From Collinsella aerofaciens (GTDB lineage Bacteria > Actinomycetota > Coriobacteriia > Coriobacteriales > Coriobacteriaceae): a stretch of 64,000 nucleotides of DNA. The position numbers and the translations under genes are program-made. Location: NCBI RefSeq assembly GCF_015548375.1, contig NZ_JADMWW010000008.1, positions 19,989-83,988 on the forward strand, given 5' to 3'. The notes under the pieces were generated by a model. That model saw nothing but the letters and a program-made list of their open reading frames with translations, was not told the DNA's origin and searched no databases. Below, one piece after another: positions 26,281-35,349 of this stretch. Position 1 is the first letter of the stretch; every line of letters begins with the position of its first letter.

Positions 26281-26395
26281 ATAACGTTTCCGAGCGTCGC
26301 CGGAAGGCCATGTTCCGAGCATCTCGACTTCGAGCCGAATGGGCAAAGGGCCCAACCGTAGCGAAAGGGCTTCGAAGGGGGTAGCCGAAAAGAAA

Positions 26396-26424
26396 CCCCG
26401 TCCCAGGCTGATTCCGGGACGGGG
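26396..26424 (-). terminator. Terminator of the flp pilin gene
   Basis: CCCCGTCCC pairs with GGGACGGGG. TTTCTTTTC follows on the minus strand. Confidence 0.8.
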
Positions 26425-26452
26425 CCAAAAGGGGAAGGCAAATCGAGCTATA

Positions 26453-26695
26453 TTACGTAAGCGAGTAGCCGTTGGTGCCGATCTTGCCGACGACATTGGT
26501 CGCCATCGTGATGACATCGCGGAGCTTGCCGGAATAAATCGAAAGCACGGAGACAAGTGCGAGGGCAAGCAGGCCGATGAGGATGATCATCTCGGTGGAG
26601 AGCACGGCACCGAACTTCTCGTCAGCTGCACGACGGACATTGTAGGTCTTGGCCATGAGGTACATGGCCATGGCGTTCATGGTTCCAGAATCCAT
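26453..26695 (-). CDS. flp: Flp/Fap-type Tad major pilin
   Basis: An 80-aa pilin. After a ~25-residue basic leader it has EKFGAVLSTEMIILIGLLAL: a Gly before the hydrophobic helix and a Glu five to six residues in, as in Flp prepilins cut by A24 peptidases. A single helix and a short tail (GKIGTNGYSLT) follow. The start at 26695 follows AAAGGAG; the longer frame to 26818 is not needed. It is the likely substrate of the peptidase at 16.2-17.0 kb and is separated from the other Tad genes by the CRISPR locus. Confidence 0.8.
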   Translation of the reverse strand: MDSGTMNAMAMYLMAKTYNVRRAADEKFGAVLSTEMIILIGLLALALVSVLSIYSGKLRDVITMATNVVGKIGTNGYSLT

Positions 26696-26773
26696 GATGC
26701 ACTCCTTTCGGTTGGGGGTTCGAGTCTTCAGCCCCCGTCGACACGATGGGATGGACCTCCACCCCCAAATAAG

Positions 26774-26837
26774 ATTTTGCCCCGCGAAATGCATCAACAG
26801 AAAGTAATTTGGTGCCAAGGGGTGACAAATGGTGACA
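26774..26837 (-). promoter_or_regulatory. Element-wide regulon promoter, site 4 (flp), three half-sites
   Basis: Minus strand: TGTCACC (26837-26831), TGTCACC (26827-26821) and TGGCACC (26817-26811), each 10 bp apart; 31 nt on is CAAAAT (26779-26774), as in site 3. It is the only site with three half-sites. The remaining DNA from 26838 to 26997 shows no other feature. Confidence 0.75.
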
Positions 26838-26997
26838 TGGAAAACGCAGATAGACCACTACGTACGCGGCCGTACAACATATGTTCGACAAGATTTAATG
26901 ACCTCCTGGTCGCAGGCGCCACAAAAGGCCTATCCGGTGCTGTGATAGAGTCGAGGCAGCTAACGGCGAGGTCACCAACTAGTGAGAGGAACGGCGT

Positions 26998-27648
26998 ATG
27001 GCATGCATGCGTGTAACCGGATCGGCCGACGAGATCGAGCTTCTTGCGCGCTCGTTCAGAAAGAATCCGGTGCTTCGCCGCCGGCTCGACGGCATGATGA
27101 CGGGTTATTTCGAGGCGCAGGCCCCGAAGGTTGTCTGCCTGGACCTCGGAACGACGGGGCCCAACCCCGTTGAAGATGAGATCGTGGCCATCGCGATCGT
27201 GGACTGGGCGGGAAATGCGGTCCATGAGGGGAGATACAGGCCAAGTCGCATGGAGTTGTGGCGGGCGGCATCTGAGGTCAACGGGGTGGCCCCCGACAAC
27301 CAGATAGACCTCCCCTCCTTTTTCGACGACCAGGTAAAGATCAGGGAGATCATCTGGGGCGCAGACGAGGTTATCGTCTACAACGCCCAACTCGTCATGA
27401 GGTTCCTGGAACACAACGACGCTGCGCCCGCCTCAGGTGCCAGGGTCACAGATACGATGTATGAATATTGTCTATGGCTCGGGGAGACGAATCGTAACTA
27501 CAATCGCCTCGCACACATTGAACTGACTGATGTGGCCGATCATATCGGCTACGACCGGCCGGACGGTATGAGCGCAAGCCTAGCCAATGCCCTCGCCTGC
27601 CTCGCCGTCCAAAAATGGATCGAGCGGCAGCGGCGTGAAGAACAGTAG
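26998..27648 (+). CDS. DnaQ-like exonuclease fold, catalytic residues lost
   Basis: A 216-aa protein with the DEDD exonuclease layout. Exo I is VVCLDLGTTGPNPVEDEIVAIAIVD, split here as Asp-Leu-Gly where active enzymes have Asp-x-Glu. Exo II is YNAQLVMRFL where His-Asn-x-x-Phe-Asp is usual. The Exo III region SASLANALACL lacks the usual His and Asp. The N-terminal ~40 residues form a helical cap. The fold is recognisable, but three of four metal ligands seem lost, so it is probably a binding or regulatory pseudoenzyme. GAGAGG precedes the ATG at 26998. Confidence 0.7.
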   Translation: MACMRVTGSADEIELLARSFRKNPVLRRRLDGMMTGYFEAQAPKVVCLDLGTTGPNPVEDEIVAIAIVDWAGNAVHEGRYRPSRMELWRAASEVNGVAPDNQIDLPSFFDDQVKIREIIWGADEVIVYNAQLVMRFLEHNDAAPASGARVTDTMYEYCLWLGETNRNYNRLAHIELTDVADHIGYDRPDGMSASLANALACLAVQKWIERQRREEQ

Positions 27649-27793
27649 GCTCTCTGGATATCGGGGCAGCACGACACGCCATCGAGTTTGGCGCATTGAT
27701 GATTTCGTGGATGATTGTTTCGATTTTGCGACACGGGATGATTCCACCGAGCGGCAAGACGCTCAGGGAACTCGGCTTGGAGAGGTGATTAAC

Positions 27794-27976
27794 ATGAACG
27801 TTAACGATTTTATGGCGAAGCACGGTATCACCGATGCCGACCTCGAGCGCATGGCCGCCCCCTATGAAGATGGCAGCATTGAGCTCGAGCCCGACGGCAA
27901 AGTATTCATCGGCTCGCATCTCGATACAGTCGGCACTCGCCGCGCGACGGTGGTTAACGATGAGAAGGATACTTAG
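27794..27976 (+). CDS. Small acidic protein, 60 aa (antitoxin-like?)
   Basis: Not firmly recognised. The ATG at 27794 is preceded by AGAGGTG. The protein starts with MNVNDFMAKHGITDADLERM, a helical acidic head like those of small antitoxins, then GSHLDTVGTRRATVVNDEKD, which looks like the first strand and start of a ribbon-helix-helix domain but ends early. It may be a truncated antitoxin. No toxin gene is adjacent. The stretch 27649-27793 holds nothing else I can identify. Confidence 0.4.
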   Translation: MNVNDFMAKHGITDADLERMAAPYEDGSIELEPDGKVFIGSHLDTVGTRRATVVNDEKDT

Positions 27977-27996
27977 AGGGTTTGCTATCAGATACG

Positions 27997-28398
27997 CTAC
28001 TCCTCGTATTTGTTTCCCTTCCCACAGTTGCAGTCCTCGCAGAGCGTCAGCAGGTTGCTCATTACGGATTTTCCCCCTCGTGAGACGGGTTTGATATGGT
28101 CGACGTGGAGCTTCACGCCGTCCTCGCGGCCACGTCCGCACTTGACGCACCTGAAGCCGTCTCGGCGCAGCACGTCATAACGCATCGCACGCGTGACCTT
28201 CGCGTGTTCCTCATCGTTGGCCATGCGCCGGTCCTGGTACTCAAGGCGGCGCTTTTCCCGTTCCTTTTTCTTCTTGGACTTGCGATGCTCCTTTATGAAC
28301 ATCGTCAGAAGCGTCTCTGCCGCCCAAAGCGCGATGGCAATCTGAATTAGCGGCATGAGCGACTGGAATATCTGGGTATAGACATCGGATGTATCCAT
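27997..28398 (-). CDS. Membrane-anchored HNH nuclease
   Basis: A 133-aa protein. An N-terminal hydrophobic helix (SLMPLIQIAIALWAAETLLT, residues ~13-32) precedes a Lys/Arg-rich linker and a McrA-type HNH domain. The domain reads MRYDVLRRDGFRC-VKCG, then LHVDHIKPVSRGG, NLLTLCEDCN and GKGNK: two CxxC zinc pairs and the His-Asn-His set are all present. The basic linker puts the nuclease on the cytoplasmic face. GGAAGGGAA precedes the ATG at 28398. It is transcribed from regulon site 5, so it is co-regulated with pili and relaxase. Confidence 0.8.
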   Translation of the reverse strand: MDTSDVYTQIFQSLMPLIQIAIALWAAETLLTMFIKEHRKSKKKKEREKRRLEYQDRRMANDEEHAKVTRAMRYDVLRRDGFRCVKCGRGREDGVKLHVDHIKPVSRGGKSVMSNLLTLCEDCNCGKGNKYEE

Positions 28399-28430
28399 AG
28401 CGTTCCCTTCCGTTGAAAACAGACTCTTCA

Positions 28431-28484
28431 AGCATAAAAACCCGCAAATGCCGCCGCTCCCCCACTTGGTGCCATGAGGTGCCA
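28431..28484 (-). promoter_or_regulatory. Element-wide regulon promoter, site 5 (HNH gene)
   Basis: Minus strand: TGGCACC (28484-28478), TCA, TGGCACC (28474-28468), AAG; 31 nt on is TATGCT (28436-28431). Confidence 0.65.
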
Positions 28485-28573
28485 CTCGTCTTGGAACACT
28501 TGTTCATAGCCGCCCGTCCCACTGCCTCCGAAACGATGATTTGAACATCGAAAGATCGGACGGAGGGAGAGAT

Positions 28574-29287
28574 ATGGCCGAGGAGCTTGACCCGAGCATG
28601 CTTCCGAATTGGCTGAGGGACACTGATGACGGCCCGTCGGTGAGGCCCGGTGCAGACGATGGCGCCCGCTATGGCCTCACATGGTGCGGCAGCTTCACGG
28701 TCCACGGCCTCGGATTCCAGGCGATGAACGGGACGACGACCGATTTCGCGATGGCCTGGCCCATCGGTAACGGGGCCTGGCAGGTACTGCAGGACGCCTA
28801 CGACATCTATGACCCCATCGCCGGACAGGACGGCTATATCGAGACCGACGACCTCAACGACATCATGCGCGAGAACGGATTCAGTTCCCTTAACTCATTT
28901 ACCGTCGCAGAGGGCGCGGGGTGGCGCGAGAGCCTTACGCGCGCCGTCGCCGCTAGGTGTTGCAGGGAGCGCTACTCGGTCCCCCTGACCTTTATCGATG
29001 GCCCCTCGGCACTGTCCAGGCTCGTCTCCTGTGCCACCGCGTTCGACCCGTATTCGGACAGGGCGCTCGTTGCCACAGAAATCGAGCGGGAGATGGTGCG
29101 CCAGGAAAACGCCTACAACATGGCCGCATACGCCAACGCGCGCGAGTTTAAGAGCACGCAGCTTCGCTCTATCGCGGTCGTTCCGGAGAAGTCGGTTGGC
29201 CATGGAATGGGAATGGCGTCTGTGGGGAGCCTACGACACCACCAAGACCAGAGAGTAAGCGGCAACGGACCCAAGTTCGGACATTAG
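28574..29287 (+). CDS. Hypothetical protein, 237 aa
   Basis: Not recognised. GGAGGGAGAG precedes the ATG at 28574. The protein is soluble and acidic at the N-terminus, with a central beta-rich region (RYGLTWCGSFTVHGLGFQAM) and a helical C-terminal third. It is the first of three consecutive genes (with the ~500-aa paralogues) ending at the terminator at 32321. The promoter was not identified. Confidence 0.55.
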   Translation: MAEELDPSMLPNWLRDTDDGPSVRPGADDGARYGLTWCGSFTVHGLGFQAMNGTTTDFAMAWPIGNGAWQVLQDAYDIYDPIAGQDGYIETDDLNDIMRENGFSSLNSFTVAEGAGWRESLTRAVAARCCRERYSVPLTFIDGPSALSRLVSCATAFDPYSDRALVATEIEREMVRQENAYNMAAYANAREFKSTQLRSIAVVPEKSVGHGMGMASVGSLRHHQDQRVSGNGPKFGH

Positions 29288-29308
29288 CGACCGGGGGGAT
29301 AGATAACA

Positions 29309-30808
29309 ATGTATGAAAAGGTATGGGAAGGCGCGGCACCTGGCCTAGACGGTACCGAGTGGGACCTTACCTTTGAATTCGATGAGTCCACCGGACTGTT
29401 CCAAGTGAGCGGATCGGTGGACGGCGAACCCCTTGACAGCTATGAATGCGCCGACCCGGTAATATCCGGCCTCATGGCGCGCTCTGAGAACGACCGGCCG
29501 GATGATCCCTACGACATGGCGCTTATCCCGCCGGCGCCCTTGGAGATGCAGGGTCGATTCGCCCCCTTCTCCTCACCCGACCAGATCGTCTCGGGCACAT
29601 GGCGAACTCCCCGTGACTGGCCGGAGGTGAGAAAGGACGAGACGGTCCGGGATCTCTTCATGAGGAGAAACGACATAGTGAGATTGACCGATGACGTCAA
29701 CCCTAATCAACTGGCCATAAAGGAGTGCTCAAGGCTCCTAAACGGTATGTACGGAGATCCTTCCAAATGGCCGCGGCGTGCTGTTGATTCTGTGCTCAAC
29801 TACCCTCGCGGTACCATGCCCGTGAATAAATACAATGACTCCGGGCTCTTTGGGTGTACGCTCCCTCCGCAGTTCTCTGCCGCCGTTGTTCGCGCCGGAA
29901 GCGTGTTAGAGGGCAGGGCTCTTGACTATCGTGACGCGGTATACGCCCTCTACAGGAAGGCTACGTGCGAGTATCCCTATGTAGACTGGGAGTGGGAGGG
30001 CGGTCGCTGCTTCGGCGTCATCCCCAGCGTCGATGCGACGCAGTTCATCCAAGAGCTATCCGAAGGGGACACCGTGACCCTTTCGCTTGCCGCCAGCTTC
30101 ACCTCATTCGGCGGTGGCACCTTGGAACTGGGTGATGTAAGTGTCAATCTTAAGTCCGCCGACTGGTATAGGAAAATGTTTGATGAACATGAACTCCTCC
30201 ATGGCGCCCTAGACGTTAGGAACTTGGGGAAGCTTTCCCTCGATGAGTTCAACGCCTATCTTCGAAATTGCGACAGTTCGCATCTCTACGCACGCTGGGC
30301 CGGCGCCTTCCTCGATGGCGAATACGGCGTGGACCTCGAGGGTGAGACGGACCGGGTTCTCATCTCGGCAAAGACGGTCGCTGAGTTCGTTGCCGTGGGT
30401 GATTACGGCCTTCGCCATAAGGCGTTTGCATGGGAGGTCGTCTCTTGGTCTAAATCGGAAGACATCTACTATGTCGAGATGTGGCAGGCGCCAAAGTATT
30501 TGGATAAAGGCCTCACGAGCTCCGAGCAAGCCTGGAAGGAATGGGACATTACCTTCGACTCGTTCCCATCGGATTACATACCGGATATGCGCACCATGCC
30601 CATGACGATGGACGGCGAGCCGGGGGCGTTCGTCAACGCCCGCTACGCGATCGACCCGGATCGTCTGCTCAGGGGGCACTCCCATGAGGGTACCCGAAAC
30701 AAGACGGTGCCCGGCACGGCCGCGCTCAAGGAGAATCTTGCGAAACTTGACCAGAAGGCAAAAGTAAATCAGTCATCGAAAAAAGAAAGTCGCGGTTGGC
30801 ATGTTTGA
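29309..30808 (+). CDS. Large hypothetical protein, paralogue 1 (499 aa)
   Basis: Not recognised; paralogous to the next gene. Shared pattern: start MYEKVWEG, CADPVISGLM, GRFAPFSSPDQIVSGTWRTPRDWPE, CSRLLNGMYGDPSKWPR, a central domain, a C-terminal FVNARYAIDPDRLL and a basic tail. No signal peptide or membrane helix. It starts 21 bp after the previous gene and overlaps the next by 8 bp. The weak ribosome site (GGGGGG) lies some distance upstream. Confidence 0.6.
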   Translation: MYEKVWEGAAPGLDGTEWDLTFEFDESTGLFQVSGSVDGEPLDSYECADPVISGLMARSENDRPDDPYDMALIPPAPLEMQGRFAPFSSPDQIVSGTWRTPRDWPEVRKDETVRDLFMRRNDIVRLTDDVNPNQLAIKECSRLLNGMYGDPSKWPRRAVDSVLNYPRGTMPVNKYNDSGLFGCTLPPQFSAAVVRAGSVLEGRALDYRDAVYALYRKATCEYPYVDWEWEGGRCFGVIPSVDATQFIQELSEGDTVTLSLAASFTSFGGGTLELGDVSVNLKSADWYRKMFDEHELLHGALDVRNLGKLSLDEFNAYLRNCDSSHLYARWAGAFLDGEYGVDLEGETDRVLISAKTVAEFVAVGDYGLRHKAFAWEVVSWSKSEDIYYVEMWQAPKYLDKGLTSSEQAWKEWDITFDSFPSDYIPDMRTMPMTMDGEPGAFVNARYAIDPDRLLRGHSHEGTRNKTVPGTAALKENLAKLDQKAKVNQSSKKESRGWHV

Positions 30809-32312
30809 GAAGGTATGGAGCGGAGAGATCGAGGGCTGCAAGATCTCCCTTGGGTTCAATGAGACACGTGGTCTGTTCAGATACACCGCGAAAAAGGATG
30901 GCGTGCTCATAAGCGACCGCCTTTGCGCCGACCCGGTCGACGCCGGCCTCATGGATGCCCCCGGTGTCATATGGAACAACAAGACGCCGCCACTCCCCGC
31001 CTCATCGTTTATCTCCTTCGAGGGCCGCTTCTCGATATTCGGCACGCCCGAAGATATTGTGGGCGGTACCTGGCTCTCCCCCGCCGACTGGCCGCAAGAT
31101 CGTAAGAGGGTGGCGGTCTACGAGCTGGCCGGGCGCATGAACCGGATCGCGAGCAGTTATTCTATCGACCGCGTACCGGACGAGGCATACTTGAACTTCG
31201 GCCTCATCGACTGCTCGAAGCGCCTGAACGCCATGTTCGGAGGTCCCGAAAAATGGCCGAGGGCCGCATTCGAGCTCCTGCTCACTGCCACCGGGTACAA
31301 GGAGCTCGCGCTCGGAAAAAGCTTCGCCTACAGCGACCCGTACCTGCTCGCCGACCCGCGCAAGATGCCTAGGCAGGTCGTCGAACAGATTCGCAAGGCG
31401 GCAACACCTAGTATGCGGCATGAGTTGCTCTCTTATCGAGACGCCGTTGTCAGCCTTTGCAAGGAGTCCCGCATGAAATACGGGGGCAACGCGGATGCGT
31501 TCACAGTTCTGCCGTTCGTGAACGTCGCCGAGTTCATTGACGAAATCCGGCAGTCCGACAGGATACACGTCGACCTATATGCGGACTTCGATGGCGATGC
31601 CGTGCCAAAGGCCAACTTGGGACAGACTGCTATTACCCTCAATGACATAGATGCCGAGAAGATTAGGCTTAATCTGGACAGGGCTAGAGAGAAGCGAAAT
31701 TACTATTGGTCGATGAGGGGCGAGAATTCCTCATCCAAACTGAACCTCTCGACATTTACGTTCGAGTTGACTGAGTTGGTCGCGGCCATCAAGTCATGTG
31801 CCGACTGGAGCCTGTTCTTCAACCATCAGGTCCACTTCCCGAACCTCGGCTATGAACTCGACGCGAACGGCGATTCAGATCGCATCCTCCTTGCCTGCGG
31901 CATGAGTGAATGGCGCTCGGACGACGCCCAGGAGTGGATGGCCGTATCGCGCTCGAAATCAGATCGTCTCTACCATATCGAGCGCATCGACGCATGGGAT
32001 TCCTACGAAGGGCCTGAATTTGAGGTCACGGAATCGTACACCACTAAAACCTACCCGAGCGACCTCATCGACCAGATCGCGGCAGACCATAACGGGTTCA
32101 GGGAGACGGATGGCGTCCCACCCTTCATCAACGCACGCTACGCCGCCCAACTGGAGCATCTGCGTGAAGTTTATCCCCTAAGGCATAAGATCCCAGAGAA
32201 TACGCCTAGCACAGCGGCATTGAGGGACGGGCTCGCCAAGCTCGAGGGGAAGAAGGCTGAGAGAAAAAAGACGCCCAGCCACGACAGGTGGCCGGGCTAC
32301 TTCACCTATTGA
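30801..32312 (+). CDS. Large hypothetical protein, paralogue 2 (503 aa)
   Basis: Paralogue of the preceding gene: MFEKVWSG, CADPVDAGLM, GRFSIFGTPEDIVGGTWLSPADWPQ, CSKRLNAMFGGPEKWPR and FINARYAAQLEHL occur in the same order and at similar positions. The central parts have diverged more. No known domain was recognised. The ATG lies inside the end of paralogue 1 with no clear ribosome site, so translation is probably coupled. The tail is Lys-rich. Tandem duplication with divergence suggests subunits of a heteromeric complex or diversification. Confidence 0.6.
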   Translation: MFEKVWSGEIEGCKISLGFNETRGLFRYTAKKDGVLISDRLCADPVDAGLMDAPGVIWNNKTPPLPASSFISFEGRFSIFGTPEDIVGGTWLSPADWPQDRKRVAVYELAGRMNRIASSYSIDRVPDEAYLNFGLIDCSKRLNAMFGGPEKWPRAAFELLLTATGYKELALGKSFAYSDPYLLADPRKMPRQVVEQIRKAATPSMRHELLSYRDAVVSLCKESRMKYGGNADAFTVLPFVNVAEFIDEIRQSDRIHVDLYADFDGDAVPKANLGQTAITLNDIDAEKIRLNLDRAREKRNYYWSMRGENSSSKLNLSTFTFELTELVAAIKSCADWSLFFNHQVHFPNLGYELDANGDSDRILLACGMSEWRSDDAQEWMAVSRSKSDRLYHIERIDAWDSYEGPEFEVTESYTTKTYPSDLIDQIAADHNGFRETDGVPPFINARYAAQLEHLREVYPLRHKIPENTPSTAALRDGLAKLEGKKAERKKTPSHDRWPGYFTY

Positions 32313-32320
32313 TCGAAAAA

Positions 32321-32352
32321 CCGGGGGAGCCGAACGCGACGCTCCCCCGGTT
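32321..32352 (+). terminator. Bidirectional-type terminator
   Basis: CCGGGGGAGC (32321-32330) pairs with GCTCCCCCGG (32341-32350). A-rich DNA precedes and TT follows. It ends the paralogue operon. Confidence 0.7.
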
Positions 32353-32437
32353 CCACTTCCCCGCGGGCGACAGCCTGCAAAATCACAGTTGGAGCGGAGC
32401 TTTTTGGAACCTTTCCCGCCCGCTATCGCCGGTCCCC

Positions 32438-35279
32438 CTATTTCGAGCTGACGACGCCGTCGGCTTGAGCCAAAGACCACTTGATGTACAGGACGGTATC
32501 GCGCTTAGCCGTAATCGAGCCGGTCGATTCGCCCTGCTGGCTCGCTGAAGTCAGCCAGCACATCGGGACATACCGGCGCCAGGTGCCGTCGGATGTCTTC
32601 CGGTAGACGTCTTCGGGTTTTGCCGGGGCGACGCGCTCGCCCCAGTAGACGGCCTTGTGGGCGCGCCCGTCGTCGACGATGGCCGGCAGCGCGACCCCCC
32701 CCGAGGGAATGGGACTCACGTCCCTTGCCGTAATCGGGGAGTTCTAGGGCACCAGCAACCTCCGGGGCGCCGTCGCTCGCGGCGGTGCGGTACACGGCCC
32801 CCTCCTCGGGATGAAGCGAGCCTTCCGCATATTCGATCCTTACCGTGCAGCGATTGCGGCCGTAAAGGTGGAGTTCCTCGCCTGCCTTGAGCTCCGATCC
32901 CCCATAGGGCCTCGTCAGCCCCGTATCGGAAAACCAGCCCGTAAAGCCCGTGCTCTGCTCCTCGCCGAAATGGTCATTCAGGTTGCATCGGGTTTTCAGC
33001 GCGGCCGCGGTGGCCTCCGCGCTGGCCGCGTGGTGGCCGGGTTTGGCCGTTTCCGTGAAGACGACCGATTCGTCATCCACTCCGTCGGCGTGATAGACGA
33101 CCTTTACCCCTGCGATATGGATGGGCCCGGCGCTTACGAATCCATGGAACCGGTGAACGAGCGGTGAGTCATGGTTGGCCCCCTTGCGCAGTTCAGTCGG
33201 AAATGCCTGCATGACGACACAGGAGAGATAGCGGTCCTGCATATCGGCGAATTCGTCTTCCGTGATGTTTAGAGTCCCACCGTCACGCGAGAAATCCCGC
33301 AATACCACGGCTCCTTCCGGTTTTGGGATCAAATCGACTTGGACGCACCTCAGGTCATTCGATGCGGTGAGGTCGCCTACCCCATCAACTGTCGGCGCAT
33401 CGAGTCCCGTTCCCGAAACGTAGCCCGCCGTCCAGCCGACGTTCGAGTTGAACGCCCTTACCTCGAGGTCGAAATGCAGCGAGACGTCACCGGTGAGCCA
33501 GACCTTGATGGCGCTCCAGCGCAGGGACCTCCCTCCCTCGCCCACTTGCTCCCCGTCGGCCGCGGCATCGCTCCACCCGCCGCCCTTGGCGAGCATGCTG
33601 TAGCGGATCGATCCTTGCCATGGCGAGCCCTCGAGGCGAAGCGAGAGCGCCTCTATGCACATCAGCTCGGACATATTCATGCCGACATGGCGGTATGCGG
33701 CGCATTCGGGCATGTCGCCGAAGTTCGACAGGTGGCATGTTCCGATAATGGAGGCGCCTGAGCAGCCGTCGGACACCTCGTCGGTTTCCGATTGGTACCA
33801 GCGATAGGAGAAGTGGGTCGGGGCATTGCCCCCGTTGCCCTTTTTGACGTCCGACCAGTTCCTGCACGGGCTGCATGTGAGAAGCGGGTCCGAGCAGGCC
33901 ACGGGCTCCACGCGAGTCAGCTCGGGCTTGCCGTCGTTCAGCGTGAGCGAGCCTGTGAACTGCACCTCCTTCACGACCCATGCCGAAGCGCGGTCGCCCG
34001 CCACCCCATCCTTGTAGCCGCTATGGAAGAGGTTTAGCTTCGAAGGCTTCGCGACGGTCGCATTCGGCCTGTTCACGCATAGGCCCGAGGCATCGCTTAT
34101 GATGGCCATCGCGCCGTCGCCGTACAGGGCACCCCCCTCGGAAAACCTCTTCGTTACCCACCATGCGCTGGCCCTCGATTGGACGCCCGCGCTGTTGATT
34201 TGAAAGGGCTGGGTGCAGTTGGTATGGCTGAATTCCTTTCCGTCCCATGGCCCGCCCCATGAGGCGATCACCGCGCGGGATCCATCGGCCACATGCGCCG
34301 GTCGCATGGTCGTGAGAAAGCCCGGGACGGGTCCCCAGTCGGATTGATAGGTGTCATCGCGGACTTTGGAGAATTCGGTGAGATACAGCTGGTTGAAATT
34401 ACCGCCATATGCCTGCTGATAGATATCCGTCGCATCGGTAATCGAGGCGTCACGCACGTCCCAGTTGAGCGTGTCGTCGTCCGCGGCGTGGATGCGGCAC
34501 ACGATGCCCTGGATATCCTCCGTCGTGAGGTAGGTATGCTCCACGGTGGATGATATCCATCCCGTCTGGGAGTGCAGGGCGTCGACGTTCTCGTCATGTG
34601 AGACGCCCTCGACGTAGATGTTGAAGATGTTCAGGTCCGCGGCCCACCTATGGGTCACGTCTCTCGATGTTCGCCTGTACCACTTTCCCGTGTCATGGTA
34701 CTGGTAGTGCTTCCATCCGGTATCGTGTCGGCCGGTGCCGACCCCAAGCTCCTCGTTGGTAAGGTTGCCATCGAAGGTGACGATATTGTTCTCCTGCTCG
34801 TCCTCCTTGATTGCTCCGAGGTTGTCATGCTCCCACGCGAACCATAGGCGGTGGCCCCTGGGGTTGTAGTTGTCGTCCCCGCAGGCGGTCAACGGGTAGA
34901 AGGAGAGGTGGAACCACAGCTCGTTCTCGTAGTCGCATTCAACCTGGAGGTTCAGGGCGTAACGAAGGATCTGGACGTAGGCGTAGCGGAAGGCGTACCA
35001 CTCGGTCCATCCGTTTGCCCAGCCCATGCATTGGTTTATGGGGTTTGACCTGCCCCTACAGCAGTTGATCTTGCCGTTGAGCATCCCATAGGCGTCCCAG
35101 GCCCCCTGGCCGATTCCCGCATTTTGCCCCCAATAGTCCCACCCGAGCGCCGTGTCGGCGCCGAGTAGGCCGAGTCCTGCCGCGACCGCCAGGGCCGCGA
35201 ACAGTCCTCGTCTCGTAATGGGAGTATCCCCTAAGGATGAGCCTTCGCTCTTCCCCTCATCGTGCTTGTCGAGTCTCAT
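32438..35279 (-). CDS. Tat-exported InlB-repeat surface protein, frameshifted at a G8 tract
   Basis: The uninterrupted frame covers 35279-32505 (924 aa). A Tat signal (TPITRRGLFAALAVAAGLGL, cleaved after ALG) leads a ~750-residue extracellular region and InlB B-repeat-like modules (GFTGWFSDTGLTRPYGG, LHLYGRNRCTVRIEYAEGS). At the run of eight G (minus strand, 32702-32695) the frame shifts. The natural C-terminus, ending KRDTVLYIKWSLAQADGV at 32438, lies in another frame, and its paralogue at 35350 shows that this tail is the ancestral one. Seven or ten G would restore it. GGAGGT precedes the ATG. No cell-wall sorting signal. Confidence 0.8.
32695..32702. repeat. Poly-C/G tract (8) in the frameshifted surface gene
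   Basis: Eight C on the + strand at the point where the reading frame of the C-terminal InlB-like repeat is lost. Candidate slipped-strand contingency site. Confidence 0.75.
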
Positions 35280-35349
35280 CTACGCACACCTCCCGTCAGG
35301 GACATGCGCGGGCTCGGGAAGGAGGCCGCGCCTCCGTCCCGAGCCGTCG

